A stretch of DNA of 48,734 bases, taken from Planctomycetaceae bacterium (lineage in GTDB: Bacteria; Planctomycetota; Planctomycetia; Pirellulales; Pirellulaceae). The stretch covers positions 1-48,734 of the forward strand of contig JAAEMV010000263.1 in NCBI GenBank assembly GCA_024225195.1. The letters are read 5' to 3'. Position numbers and translations under genes: made by a program. Of the stretch, positions 10,241 to 20,131 are shown one piece after another; within the stretch, counting starts at the first letter, position 1; every line of letters begins with the position of its first letter. The notes under the pieces are model-generated. The model was not told the DNA's origin and ran no database searches. It saw only the letters and a program-made list of their open reading frames with translations.

Positions 10241-11176
10241 CTATCTACTCGACTTATCATCGACCGCAACGACCGCTAATTTTTTTCCGTTGGGACTAAC
10301 CGCCACACGTGTTGGCGATTGCATTTTATACTCCGCGAAATCCGCGATGGAATGCCACTTACTGCCGGGCTTCCATTGCTCTAACTTGGTCCCTTGAGCC
10401 ATCAAGATGCTGCCATCGGGTGTCCAGGCGTAATGATGGTTCGCACCTTCAATCATGACTAGCGGGCGAATCGCGAAAGTCTTTGGATTCAATTCCTTGA
10501 TCCATACCTCTCCGTTTCCTTGCCGATGCACAAAACTAAAATTAATAGTTCCCGGAATGATTTGTGGTGATACCGGAATGGCATCCCCCGTCACGTATCG
10601 CGCAGTATCGCTTTGAAGATCGACTAACTGCAAACTAAACCCATACCGTGACCAAAATAAAATTTGTTCTGTCGATCGATTCCAAGCGTAGTAACCAACA
10701 GGCTCCCGCTCGCCAAGGTTTTTCAACACCCAATTTAAGTTTTTACCCTCGCGATCACTTGACCAAATGCTCTGATTTGCGGTTTTCCCATCGGTTACAA
10801 ACGACAGTGTTTGGTTATCTTCGGAGACTTGCGGAGAATATTCTTGATCTGGACTGTCGGTAAGTTGTCGAATCTCTCCCGACGCCAATTCGAATTCAAA
10901 AACATCCGTCCGGTCGGGTTGATAATTTGCCGTAAACAAGAATGTTTTTCCGCTGGGAGTAAACCAAGGTTGATTATCGTAACCGGAGCGTTTGGTTACA
11001 TTCCGACCATTTTCAAGCGAACTTAATTCACCCGCTGCCACGAGATCGAATAAATAAATATCACACTCTGGTAATTCCAATACTTGTTTTGGCGGATCGT
11101 TCTGGACAGCGAAAGCGGATACCGCGTTCAACACAATTGCAATTAAGAACAGTGAAGTTTGAATTACATTTTTCAT
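10241..11176 (-). CDS. Exported TolB-like beta-propeller protein
   Basis: The 311-residue protein starts with a signal peptide (MKNVIQTSLFLIAIVLNAVSAFA). The rest is a series of PD40/TolB-like blades: NQPWFTPSGKTFLFTAN, SPQVSEDNQTLSFVTD, YYAWNRSTEQILFWSR, HYAWTPDGSILMA and RVAVSPNGKKLAVVA. Such propellers bind other proteins or ligands; no catalytic motif is visible. The start is set at 11176 because its ATG overlaps the TGA stop of the helicase gene (ATGA), a typical translational-coupling junction, and because the signal peptide begins there. A longer reading frame runs upstream inside the helicase gene and is not used. Confidence 0.85.
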   Translation of the reverse strand: MKNVIQTSLFLIAIVLNAVSAFAVQNDPPKQVLELPECDIYLFDLVAAGELSSLENGRNVTKRSGYDNQPWFTPSGKTFLFTANYQPDRTDVFEFELASGEIRQLTDSPDQEYSPQVSEDNQTLSFVTDGKTANQSIWSSDREGKNLNWVLKNLGEREPVGYYAWNRSTEQILFWSRYGFSLQLVDLQSDTARYVTGDAIPVSPQIIPGTINFSFVHRQGNGEVWIKELNPKTFAIRPLVMIEGANHHYAWTPDGSILMAQGTKLEQWKPGSKWHSIADFAEYKMQSPTRVAVSPNGKKLAVVAVDDKSSR

Positions 11177-13632
11177 GAATTTGGTTCTTTCGATTTCTCT
11201 GAGTCTTCTCTTGTGTCGGCAAGCCATTGGTCAGTGCTGTTGGGATCGGCGAGGCGGCAAATTTCCTCTAGCTGGTCAGCGACTGCAAATAGATCTTCCC
11301 GCCAAACGTCTTGCTCAACATCCGCAGGACATAACTCTGCCATTTCGTCAATCAGCAAAATAAATCGGAGCAGATGTCGAAAGATCACGCCTTCTTGCTT
11401 TTGCAACTTATGACTGGTGATGTATTTATTAAAATCCGTGCCGTATTGCAGCAGTTCCCCCACCACCCAGACCGGCGTGATTCTGACATCGTGGACACCG
11501 GGAAAATCATGCTGAAATAAGCGCTGTAACTTATGGGGCAAACTCAAAACAGGGACGTAATCATCCTCGTCATACCATCCCCGTTTTTTATCTTCGTCTT
11601 CATCCTGCTCTCGACTTCCTAATTCTTCCGCCGTCGCCAAACCTAGTTTTAGAAGTTGAGAATCGAGTCGTGTGGTTGCCAGTGGCCCTGGAGGCAATAC
11701 GTCAGGACGCGGGATCCGAATCGCCTTCCCCAATGACCGTGAAAGCTGGAGGATACTTTCGAAAGCCATAATGCGCTCATTCGTATCCGCAATCCCCAGA
11801 TGATTCATTAAAAACAGAGCGTAAAGAGGATGCACACCTCGCAACTTTAAGAGGTCAGCCATCTTCTCAGTCGGGGTCGCGGTATCCGGCTGGTATTCCA
11901 CTTCCCGAGAACCGGAATCAACCGCCTCCCGATTTTTCTTCGAAGGTTTCTCAACCGGCTGGGGATCGGGCTCTGAGCGGCGCTGGCCTAAATCGAGTGT
12001 CATTGCAGACGCAGGTTCCTGCTCCACCTCGGTTTCATCCGCAACCTCTGACTCGACCGATTTTCCTTCATCTAGCTCAGCCAAGGGCGGTTTGGGTTCG
12101 AGCGTCAAATAACCGCCCCGCCACAGAGTAACCAACTGTTGATTCAGCCGTTTTTGCGCTGAAATCTGTTCTTTGGGCGCGAGCAATCGGCCCGCTACTA
12201 ATTTACGAATTCGAGCAACATCTGGTGATGCATCAAGCATGTAGACCAACAGTCTCCAAGGGAGCGGTCCACGGCTCGCCAAATCAGCCGAAGGGGCAGT
12301 GATCAATTGCTGAAATTGTTGCTCCGACCAATATTGTTGCCCCTCGCGACGTTTCGGCTGCTTCTTTTTGAGTGCCTTCTTTGCTTTCCGTAAGCCAACA
12401 TCTTTGGTGTCTTCCGGAATTTGATCGTACTTTTCTTTCCACTTTAGAATTTTTACATCGTCTTCGTGAGGCAATGCAAAAACATATCCGCGGTCGTCAA
12501 ATTGCGGTCGCCCTGCCCTGCCAAACATCTGATGCACCGAACTTGGCTCAATCAACTTCATTTTACCCCGAGGGCCTTTGATCAAGGTTGGCAACACGAC
12601 ACTCCGCGCGGGCAAATTGATACCCGCCGCAAGCGTTTCAGTACACACGCACACGCTGAGTAATTTTTCCTGGAACAACTCTTCAACAATTTTTCGGTAT
12701 CTTGGAAGAACTCCCGCATGATGTACGCCAATGCCGCGCACCAAAATTTGCTTCAGCTTAGGACCAACACCCTGAGACCAGTCAAATTGGCTCAAGCGAT
12801 CACTCAATAATTTTCGTTGTTCTTGATCAACGCACTTCTTTCCTTTAAGCGTTTCGGCAACGGTCCAGCATTGCTCACGATTAAAACAAAACAGCAACAA
12901 CGGTGTGTAGCGTGCATCTTCCTGGCCTTGAAACATCGCCTCTATTTGATCCGGGAGAATCTTATCCTCTATCCAATGGTAGGATAACGGAACTTTCCGA
13001 TCACTACTCTCAACTAGTTTCAAATTGCGGCCATGCACCCGGTTCAACCACATCGCAAATTCTCGAGAGTTTCCGACTGTCGCCGAAAGTAACAGCGTCT
13101 TGATATGCGATGGCAGCAATCCCAAGCCAAATTCCCACACGATCCCTCGCTCTGGATCGTTGAAACTATGGAACTCGTCCATTACGACGGCCCAAACATT
13201 ATCAAAATCAAAGGCCTCCGGATGCAGCAAACGGTTTAGCAGTATCTCCGCGACAACAACCTGAATTTTCGCGTTTGGATTCACCTTACGGTTGCCGGTC
13301 ACCAACCCGACGTCGTCAGCAGAAAAACCCCATTCCACAACGGTTTTTTGAATGTCGCGGAATTTCTGATCCGTCAATGCAATCAAAGGCGTTGTATAGT
13401 AGGCCGTTTTTCCAAGCTTGAGTGCTTCGAAAAGGGCGGCCTCTGCTATTAGAGTTTTCCCCGTCCCCGTCGGCGCACAGACCAGCACCCCCTGATCCGA
13501 TGTGAACCACGAGAGTAACGCCTCTTCCTGTACCGGATAGGGCTCGAATACCAATTGATCGAAATACAACTCTGCAATTTCGTCGCGACGGTCTTGTAAT
13601 TCATCCGTTGAAATAGCGGGCTCCACTGACAT
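11173..13632 (-). CDS. Ski2-like DEAD/DEAH-box helicase
   Basis: The 819-residue ATP-dependent helicase probably acts on RNA or DNA in the cytoplasm. Motifs appear in order: Walker A APTGTGKT, motif II as DEFH (VVMDEFHSF), motif III LLLSATVGN, an unwinding domain with GIGVHHAGVLPRYR, a CTETLAAGINLPA segment, and motif VI MFGRAGRPQFD. This set is that of the Ski2/Mtr4/Hel308 group. The C-terminal half has an acidic and charged linker (about residues 520-590), then a helical domain not recognised. The start is the ATG at 13632. The stop overlaps the start of the exported beta-propeller gene by 4 bases. The substrate is unknown; DNA repair and RNA turnover are both possible. Confidence 0.88.
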   Translation of the reverse strand: MSVEPAISTDELQDRRDEIAELYFDQLVFEPYPVQEEALLSWFTSDQGVLVCAPTGTGKTLIAEAALFEALKLGKTAYYTTPLIALTDQKFRDIQKTVVEWGFSADDVGLVTGNRKVNPNAKIQVVVAEILLNRLLHPEAFDFDNVWAVVMDEFHSFNDPERGIVWEFGLGLLPSHIKTLLLSATVGNSREFAMWLNRVHGRNLKLVESSDRKVPLSYHWIEDKILPDQIEAMFQGQEDARYTPLLLFCFNREQCWTVAETLKGKKCVDQEQRKLLSDRLSQFDWSQGVGPKLKQILVRGIGVHHAGVLPRYRKIVEELFQEKLLSVCVCTETLAAGINLPARSVVLPTLIKGPRGKMKLIEPSSVHQMFGRAGRPQFDDRGYVFALPHEDDVKILKWKEKYDQIPEDTKDVGLRKAKKALKKKQPKRREGQQYWSEQQFQQLITAPSADLASRGPLPWRLLVYMLDASPDVARIRKLVAGRLLAPKEQISAQKRLNQQLVTLWRGGYLTLEPKPPLAELDEGKSVESEVADETEVEQEPASAMTLDLGQRRSEPDPQPVEKPSKKNREAVDSGSREVEYQPDTATPTEKMADLLKLRGVHPLYALFLMNHLGIADTNERIMAFESILQLSRSLGKAIRIPRPDVLPPGPLATTRLDSQLLKLGLATAEELGSREQDEDEDKKRGWYDEDDYVPVLSLPHKLQRLFQHDFPGVHDVRITPVWVVGELLQYGTDFNKYITSHKLQKQEGVIFRHLLRFILLIDEMAELCPADVEQDVWREDLFAVADQLEEICRLADPNSTDQWLADTREDSEKSKEPNS

Positions 13633-13871
13633 CAGGCTGTTATCAAATTGATTGCGTCAACAATTACAACTGATTGTTACGACCTTGCCAGCAGTTGCAA
13701 CTGCTGTCGGATTCGACTCGAAATTTTCGGGAGTATTATTGAATCATTGCATAAATGACAACAATCCTCTCCTCACCAGCTTCATTGGCACTTCTTTTGC
13801 TTAATTAATCAGTGCGCCTGACCAATCCCGGTCAGGAATTGATGTTCAACAACACCCCGAAAGGAATGCCA

Positions 13872-14096
13872 ATGTCGCGTCGAACCAAACCAAAACGAAT
13901 TACAAATTTTTTGGGAGCTTTTCTATTAGAGACCATCGCAGTAGCGATGTTTTTGTTTCTCTTTTTACAGGCTCGCGCTGAAAGACAAAAATCATCTCAT
14001 CTCGAAAGAAGCCGATTCCCATTCATTCAAGAAATTGCACAGCAATTGAATGTTTCTGGGATCGAGCGATGGAATTGCTTGTCAAAAACTCCTTAG
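13872..14096 (+). CDS. Small hypothetical membrane protein
   Basis: This 74-residue frame begins MSRRTKPKRITNFLGAF and has one predicted membrane segment (LETIAVAMFLFLFLQ) followed by a charged tail. A GAAAGG lies 7 nt before the ATG at 13872; an in-frame ATG at 13866 is a weaker alternative. It lies alone between the divergent helicase and the convergent DUF1501 gene. The family is unknown. The basic N-terminus followed by one hydrophobic helix is coherent for a real protein, but length and isolation keep confidence low. Confidence 0.4.
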   Translation: MSRRTKPKRITNFLGAFLLETIAVAMFLFLFLQARAERQKSSHLERSRFPFIQEIAQQLNVSGIERWNCLSKTP

Positions 14097-14242
14097 AACC
14101 AATAAATTTGATTCAGGTTTCCTCGAAATGAAAATGTTAATCAAGACGATTAATGCTCAATTAAGATTCGATTTGGAAAAAGAGTTTTCAAGAATCTCTA
14201 ACCATTTTACTGATCGTTTTGTTTCAATCGCAAACAAACAAC

Positions 14243-15649
14243 TTATGCAATGATGTCTTTAATCACATTGCCGTAAACATCCGTCAATCGAAAATCCCGT
14301 CCGGCGTAACGATACGTCAGCTCTTCATGATTGAGCCCCAATAGATGCAAAATGGTAGCATGCCAGTCGTGAATGTGGCACTTTCCATCTACTGCGACCG
14401 CTCCTAATTCATCAGTCCCTCCGTAGCTAAAGCCGCCTTTCACACCTCCGCCAGCCATCCACGTTGTGTACCCTTTATTATTATGATCCCTGCCGTCACC
14501 ACCTTGCGCGTAGGGAGTGCGTCCAAATTCGCCAGCCCAGATCACCAGCGTTTCGTCAAGCAATCCGCGACGTTGAAGATCCTCAAGTAGCCCCGCAATG
14601 GGTTTGTCAATTTGATTGCAGAGCTGAGGTAATCGAGTTGTCATATTGAAATGGGTGTCCCAGTTATCGTGTGAGATTTCAATAAATCGCACACCCGACT
14701 CAGACATACGTCGAGCGAGTAAACACTGCTTTCCAAATTTATCAGTTTCACCTTGACCAATTCCGTACAGGTCAAGCGTTTTCTGATCTTCCTTGGATAG
14801 GTCAAGCAAGTCTGGCATTTCCGCTTGCATCCGAAATGCAAGTTCATACGATTCGATGACTCCCTCAACACCGGGGTGCTCTTCTTCCCGACGAAGCTTT
14901 TCTTGATTTAGCTTCTGAATAAAATCAAGCTGCTGTCGCTGTTGCCGCGTGTTCAGACGTGGGTTGGCAATATCTGGAATGCCTCCCCCCGTACTCTGAC
15001 CACGCATCCTTCCCCCCCCACGAGAACCGCCTAGCTTCGTTCCTTGATAAATGGCGGGCAAAAAAGAACTGCCATAAGTTTGGGCATTTCCAGCTCCAGG
15101 ATTAACTGAAACAAAACCAGGCATGCTGTCATTCTCCGTTCCCAAACCATAAAGAGTCCAAGCACCCAACGAAGGCCGAACAAATTGTGCATTACCCGTA
15201 TGCATTTGAGTCAATGCGCGTGGGTGAACTGGAAGATCAGTGTTCATTCCTTTTAACAAACAAAGCTTATCCGCCTGTTTACCGAGGGATGGAAACAACT
15301 CTGAAATACGCAGACCACTTTCTCCACAGGCAGGAAAATCCCAGGGTGACTTCAGAATTGAACCGCGAAACTTCCCTGTTTTTCCATGGTTTTTGATCAA
15401 TTCAGGTTTGTAGTCAAACGTATCGACGTGAGACGGACCGCCCCGCATACAGAGAAAAATTACGCGTTTGGCTTTGGTTGGAAAGTGCGGATCTTTCGTG
15501 GCAAGTGGATTACTGTTCCCACTCTTGTCATCACGCGCTTTTGCCAGAGTTGCTAATGACGAAAAAGCGAGGAACCCAAATCCAGACGATACTGTTTTCA
15601 ACAACGCGCGTCTTGATAGGAACTGCGAAGGATTAATTTCTGTAGTCAT
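14243..15649 (-). CDS. DUF1501 family exported protein
   Basis: The 468-residue protein belongs to DUF1501, a family related to sulfatases/alkaline phosphatases and abundant in planctomycetes. The N-terminus carries SRRALLK and a hydrophobic stretch, a twin-arginine-like export signal. Family marks are KRVIFLCMRGGPSHVDTFDYKP, the metal-site-like VIWAGEFGRTP, GRDHN, TTWMAGGGVKGG and the closing DWHATILHLLGL. ATG at 15649 is chosen because AAGGAGAGA lies just upstream; a TTG-type start 27 bases earlier would overlap that site. It lies 66 bases downstream of a PSCyt gene on the same strand, the usual pairing. The catalytic activity is not established. Confidence 0.9.
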   Translation of the reverse strand: MTTEINPSQFLSRRALLKTVSSGFGFLAFSSLATLAKARDDKSGNSNPLATKDPHFPTKAKRVIFLCMRGGPSHVDTFDYKPELIKNHGKTGKFRGSILKSPWDFPACGESGLRISELFPSLGKQADKLCLLKGMNTDLPVHPRALTQMHTGNAQFVRPSLGAWTLYGLGTENDSMPGFVSVNPGAGNAQTYGSSFLPAIYQGTKLGGSRGGGRMRGQSTGGGIPDIANPRLNTRQQRQQLDFIQKLNQEKLRREEEHPGVEGVIESYELAFRMQAEMPDLLDLSKEDQKTLDLYGIGQGETDKFGKQCLLARRMSESGVRFIEISHDNWDTHFNMTTRLPQLCNQIDKPIAGLLEDLQRRGLLDETLVIWAGEFGRTPYAQGGDGRDHNNKGYTTWMAGGGVKGGFSYGGTDELGAVAVDGKCHIHDWHATILHLLGLNHEELTYRYAGRDFRLTDVYGNVIKDIIA

Positions 15650-15715
15650 CACGGTCTCTCCTTTTCTACTTTCCACTCACCTAGGTAAAACTGAACTCGT
15701 TCTCATCAAAAGCGC

Positions 15716-18346
15716 TCAATTGACAAAACGAAACTCTGCCGATGCCAGGATCCCCTGACACAAAGCACTTAGCTTCTGAACATTTGACGATGGGCCAAAC
15801 CGACTTCGACTTGTCTCAAAATTACGATAAAACGACTCGGCCGCCCGCAATTCAGTGCTATTGGCCCGCCGTCCAAAAGCAAGTAAAAACGCCAACTTAA
15901 TTTGATCCTTGATTTGACTTTCTTCTTTGATCAAACGAGTCGCCATCTTGTCGGCTTGTTGAATCACAAATTGATTATTCAAAAAATAGAGTCCCTGATC
16001 AGGCGTATTTGAGGTCTCCCGAACCCCAATTACCATGCTCGATTCAGCGAAATCAAACACCTCCATCGACCGCGTTACGTTGTCCCGAATCACAGGTAAA
16101 TAGACACTTCGATACAGTACCGGTTGGTCAATTTTTGCGAGTGAGGGGGAAGCTGTCGAGGTAGATCCCTGCATCCCTTCATTACGTTTCATCCTTGAAC
16201 GACCACCCGGACTGCGACTGGGAAGTCCAGTTTTGACATCGGGATTGGATGAGCCAATCGTGGATATCAATACACCATCCCTAACCAAAGCAGTTCCTAT
16301 TTCTGACACTAAGGATCCCCGAGGTCGATCGGGATCTAGATCTCCGCTAATTCTTAAGATTGAATCACGTAAAACCTCCGCTTCCAACCGACGCGGTTCC
16401 ATTCTCCAAATGAATTGATTCTCTGGATCGACTTGGAAACTGGACGCACTGAATTCAGAATCAGATCGATAAATCCTCGACGTCGCGATTTTTCGAATCA
16501 GCGTCTTCACACTCCAATCGTTGTTCTGAAAATCAAGTGCCAAGTAATCTAGTAATTCAGGGTGCGTTGGAGCCAGTCCTGTGGCTCCAAAGTTTTCTGG
16601 CGACCTGACAATTCCATTGCCGAACATATGCTGCCAGACACGATTAACCATCACGCGTGCACTGAGAGGATTGTCGTCACTTGCCATCCACCTTCCTAAC
16701 TCCAAACGCCCAGAAGCTTTGGCTGGAATCGAAGCTGGCTCATCAATCAGGACTTGGGGAAAACCTCGCTTGATTTCTTGAGCAGGTTTGTCAAACTCTC
16801 CCCGCACAAGCAAACGCGCGTTTTCAGGCCGCGACTTTGTCTGCACTCCCATGAAATAGGTATACGGATTCCCCTGATCATCGTATTGCTGTATTTTCGC
16901 TCTCAATCCACCCACCACCGCAGAAAGCCTGGCGACGTTGGCAAAGGAAGCCTGCGAATTGTTTGATTTATCACCTTGACGCTGAGCCCGCCTGGCTGCC
17001 TGTGCTTCTCTTAACTCCCTCTGCTTTTCAGACAACTGAGACTTTAGCTCAGCCAACTGACTCTTTGGAATCCGCTTGTCAAAAGGATTCAGATCGTCTG
17101 TTGGCAAAACCAGCAAATTGCTGGGGTGCCGATTTTGCAAGGTATCAATCGTCCCATAATGCGTTGTCGTGCTGTTGAAAATCCCCGCCATCGCATAGTA
17201 GTCAGCTTGGGGAATTGGATCAAACTTATGATCATGGCAGCGAGCACAAGCAACGGACACACCGAGAATCACGCGAGTGGCAACGTCGATTTGCTCATCA
17301 ATCAAATCGTGATTGAACTGACGGCTATTTTGTTCAGTTAATGTCTTCGGACCGAGCGCTAGGAATCCAGTCGCGACAAGATTTTCAGACCATTGCCGAT
17401 CAGTTTTTACTGGCAACAGATCACCGGCGATTTGTTGTTCGATGAACTCGTTGTAAGGCTTGTCAGAATTGAAAGCGTCAATAACATAGTCGCGGTAACG
17501 CCACGCTTGAGGGTAGGTAAGATTCAATTCCTTACCAGTCGACTCGGCATATCGAGCGACATCAAGCCAATGTCGCCCCCAACGCTCACCAAATTCATCC
17601 TTTGCCAACAGGGAATCTACAATGTGTAAAATTGCCTGTTCGCGATCTTGATCCCAACGTTTTTCAAGCCACTGAATTTGCTCGGGGGTCGGAGGTAAAC
17701 CAATCAAGTCAAACGATAATCGTCGCAAAAATATTGTCGCCTCGGCATCTTTCGAGGGCGTTAATTCTTGTTGCTCCAGTCCATGCAGAATAAATCGATC
17801 AATATCCGAAATTGGCCACTCCTGATTTTTCACCGTAGGCGGTGAGTGAAAAACAGGTTTTTGGAAAGCCCAAAACTGACGGCCTTTCTCAATTTCCTCC
17901 GGGGTAATATTTGTGTTGATTTTACTTTCTTTAAGAACGCGTGGATCTGGCGCTCCCATTTCAATCCATTTACGAAAATCAGCGATAATCTCATCTGACA
18001 ATTTTTTTCGCGGAGGCATTTTATAATCTTCATGATTGATCGCGCTCCAAAGCGAACTTTCATCAAGATTCCCGGGAACAATTGCAGGCCCGGAATCGCC
18101 ACCGCTCAACGCTCCCAGTTTAGTGTCCAGCCACAATCCACCTTTAACCTGGCTTCGTGTTGAATGACAGCTATAACATTCGCGGACCAGTACAGGGCGA
18201 ATCTTTGTTTCAAAAAATTTCGTTTGATCAGCAGTCAATGCGTCAGACTCTGCTTCCATCTGCTGAGCTTCGACTATCTGCGATGTCCCCATCGCAAATA
18301 CCATGAGGATCCATAACTTAGTGAACCGTTTTTTTTGAATGATCAT
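15716..18346 (-). CDS. Planctomycete cytochrome c-type protein (PSCyt1-PSCyt2-PSD1)
   Basis: The 876-residue exported protein has a signal peptide, then a PSCyt1 cytochrome c-like domain with CYSCH at residues 57-61, a haem-binding CXXCH motif. Next comes PSCyt2 (DUF1549), with FLRRLSFDLIGLPPTPEQI, GERWGRHWLDVARYAES and a second CXXCH (CARCHDHKFDPI). A coiled-coil-like Lys/Glu/Arg stretch follows (about residues 430-465). The C-terminal PSD1 (DUF1553) domain has NPLSARVMVNRVWQHMFG and a variant of its SVYLP ending. The start is ATG at 18346 with GGGAGAT upstream. Its DUF1501 partner follows. The family is thought to work at the cell surface or periplasm, but its reaction is unknown. Confidence 0.9.
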   Translation of the reverse strand: MIIQKKRFTKLWILMVFAMGTSQIVEAQQMEAESDALTADQTKFFETKIRPVLVRECYSCHSTRSQVKGGLWLDTKLGALSGGDSGPAIVPGNLDESSLWSAINHEDYKMPPRKKLSDEIIADFRKWIEMGAPDPRVLKESKINTNITPEEIEKGRQFWAFQKPVFHSPPTVKNQEWPISDIDRFILHGLEQQELTPSKDAEATIFLRRLSFDLIGLPPTPEQIQWLEKRWDQDREQAILHIVDSLLAKDEFGERWGRHWLDVARYAESTGKELNLTYPQAWRYRDYVIDAFNSDKPYNEFIEQQIAGDLLPVKTDRQWSENLVATGFLALGPKTLTEQNSRQFNHDLIDEQIDVATRVILGVSVACARCHDHKFDPIPQADYYAMAGIFNSTTTHYGTIDTLQNRHPSNLLVLPTDDLNPFDKRIPKSQLAELKSQLSEKQRELREAQAARRAQRQGDKSNNSQASFANVARLSAVVGGLRAKIQQYDDQGNPYTYFMGVQTKSRPENARLLVRGEFDKPAQEIKRGFPQVLIDEPASIPAKASGRLELGRWMASDDNPLSARVMVNRVWQHMFGNGIVRSPENFGATGLAPTHPELLDYLALDFQNNDWSVKTLIRKIATSRIYRSDSEFSASSFQVDPENQFIWRMEPRRLEAEVLRDSILRISGDLDPDRPRGSLVSEIGTALVRDGVLISTIGSSNPDVKTGLPSRSPGGRSRMKRNEGMQGSTSTASPSLAKIDQPVLYRSVYLPVIRDNVTRSMEVFDFAESSMVIGVRETSNTPDQGLYFLNNQFVIQQADKMATRLIKEESQIKDQIKLAFLLAFGRRANSTELRAAESFYRNFETSRSRFGPSSNVQKLSALCQGILASAEFRFVN

Positions 18347-18444
18347 TTCATCTCCCTAAAAAACCTCGCCGCCAAGGGCTCGTTGACTCTAATGTTTTAT
18401 CGTCCTTTTGAGCTTCTTTGGCACTGTAAAATCCCCGCAACCGT

Positions 18445-19257
18445 CTATTTTTTTCGCCGACGCTGGTCGCCAGATCGCGCCTTCTCGCTGCTTCGCGTCT
18501 TTCCCCTGCTCCGGGCGTTCTCCCTGCCCTGACCACTCTTGCCGCGATGTTCCATTTCAGGTTTTCCTCGCCTTGCGTTACCTTGGTACCGCTCCGATTG
18601 ATGCGAGGACTTTAAATCTCTCCCCCTGCGTTGAGTTTGAGGACCACGCTCCATTTCACGAGAAGGCCCCCCACGATGTCCACGCTGATCAGCCTTTGGC
18701 CGAGACCGTCCCATTTCCGGCCTCCGTGGGGAGTCTGATTTTTCCCCTCGCATCTCTCGAGAGAAGCTACCCGGGCCTCTTCGTTGTCCAGCATCTTCGC
18801 GGGTCGATGAAGGCCGACCACGATGCCCGCCCTCCACGTTTCGCTGGGGACCTCGATGTCCAGTCGATGGACGGCCATCTCGACGATTCGATTCAGATTG
18901 GCCTCGGCGATACTTAGCACCGTGATCACGACCAGTCCTTCCATGATCACCTCGCGAATCAGAATGTCTCTGCATCCTCTCCGATGAACGATGGGGAACG
19001 TTTAACTTTCTTGGATGAGATTCTGGACCACTACGACCTCTCTCTTGCCCTCGATCTGATCTCGAGTGCATTTCCGCACGACGCTCCTGTTTACCTTTTG
19101 AATCATCCGCAGATTTTCTCGATCGCTTTGATTCTACTTTCGCAGGTGGCGTCTTTTTTGAATCGCGTTTTTTTCGTCCATTGGATTGAGCAAACAATTC
19201 TGATGCGCCCAAAGTCACACCAAACACCAAGCCAAGTACCAAAAAAATATTTTTCAT
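18445..19257 (-). CDS. Exported Arg/Ser/Gly-rich low-complexity protein
   Basis: The 270-residue protein has a clean signal peptide (MKNIFLVLGLVFGVTLGASELFAQ) and an AGGAT ribosome binding site. The mature part is almost entirely Arg, Ser, Gly, Lys, Glu, Asp and His, with short motifs such as RGxSxx, HRG and RSRxK repeated loosely, and ends RRRKK. It is strongly basic and likely disordered. It could bind DNA, RNA or acidic polysaccharide outside the cytoplasm, but that is inference. No domain is recognised. The opposite strand also has a long open frame (18408-18917), a composition shadow of the same region. Signal peptide and start context support this strand. Confidence 0.7.
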   Translation of the reverse strand: MKNIFLVLGLVFGVTLGASELFAQSNGRKKRDSKKTPPAKVESKRSRKSADDSKGKQERRAEMHSRSDRGQERGRSGPESHPRKLNVPHRSSERMQRHSDSRGDHGRTGRDHGAKYRRGQSESNRRDGRPSTGHRGPQRNVEGGHRGRPSSTREDAGQRRGPGSFSREMRGEKSDSPRRPEMGRSRPKADQRGHRGGPSREMERGPQTQRRGRDLKSSHQSERYQGNARRGKPEMEHRGKSGQGRENARSRGKTRSSEKARSGDQRRRKK

Positions 19258-19489
19258 TGCAGTATCCTACTTGTTCAGAAAATTGTTTCGTTAACCCAAC
19301 ATCCCTATCTTGAGCACGCGAACAAACAGGACAAAAGACAGTAAAAATCTTCAAATATGAATATATATGAAGAACTAACCGGCGGCAGCGGTTTTTAAGC
19401 AATAGAATTAAATTGCAGATTATCGCCCAGGGATGTCCCTGTTCTCTGTTTTTTGCGTGCCAAACCAATAGGACGTAATCGAGCTAATC

Positions 19490-20131
19490 ATGGTTGACGA
19501 ACAACTGCTGCCAGTCCGCGACGAAATTGTAGACGCACTCAAACGAGACCGCGAAGAAGCCCTCGCCGAATACTTTTCAATAGTCCAAGGTCGTTTGAAA
19601 CGAATCGTAAACTTTCGCCTTGACTATCGCTTAAGCGGTCGGGTCTCTGAGTCGGATGTGATTCAGGAAACTTACGTTCGCGCCGCCAAACGAATCGACA
19701 GTTTCCTTGACAAGGACGACATGCCGTTTTTTGTCTGGCTGCGTTTAGAAGTCAATCAAAAACTACACGAAATCCACCGCCACCATTTTGGAGCAGAAAA
19801 AAGAGATATTCGAAAAGAAATCAAACTCGGCCAAACGAATGATTCAGGCAAAACTTCGATGGCGTTAGCCGCCCACATCGTCGCCCAACTGACATCACCA
19901 AGTCGCTTGATCGAACGCGCCGAGCAGATTTCAATTTTGGAAAAAACATTGGCAGAGATGAATGAATTAGATCGTGAAGTAATTGCGCTTCGACATTTTG
20001 AAGAACTTTCAAATATTGAAACTGCTGAAATTTTGGCGATCGAACCATCCGCCGCAAGCAAGAGATACTTGCGAGCACTGAAGAAACTTCGAGAGATCAT
20101 GGAAACGGCAAAGGGACACAATGGTAGCTAA
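19490..20131 (+). CDS. ECF-type RNA polymerase sigma factor
   Basis: The 213-residue protein is an extracytoplasmic-function sigma factor of a planctomycete type. Region 2 is seen as RLSGRVSESDVIQETYVRA with FFVWLRLEVNQKL. Region 4 is seen as MNELDREVIALRHFEELSNIETAEIL with the helix-turn-helix end SAASKRYLRALKKLREI. Regions 1.1 and 3 are absent, as usual in this class. The start is ATG at 19490. The stop overlaps the start of the Ser/Thr kinase gene by 11 bases, so the two are translated together. The kinase probably regulates this sigma factor or senses its signal; that link is common in planctomycetes but not shown here. Confidence 0.9.
   Translation: MVDEQLLPVRDEIVDALKRDREEALAEYFSIVQGRLKRIVNFRLDYRLSGRVSESDVIQETYVRAAKRIDSFLDKDDMPFFVWLRLEVNQKLHEIHRHHFGAEKRDIRKEIKLGQTNDSGKTSMALAAHIVAQLTSPSRLIERAEQISILEKTLAEMNELDREVIALRHFEELSNIETAEILAIEPSAASKRYLRALKKLREIMETAKGHNGS

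Noticed and set aside
18408-18917. Plus-strand open frame of 169 residues
   Set aside because: It lies opposite the Arg-rich exported protein. It has no signal peptide, motif or ribosome binding site; skewed codon composition explains the open frame.
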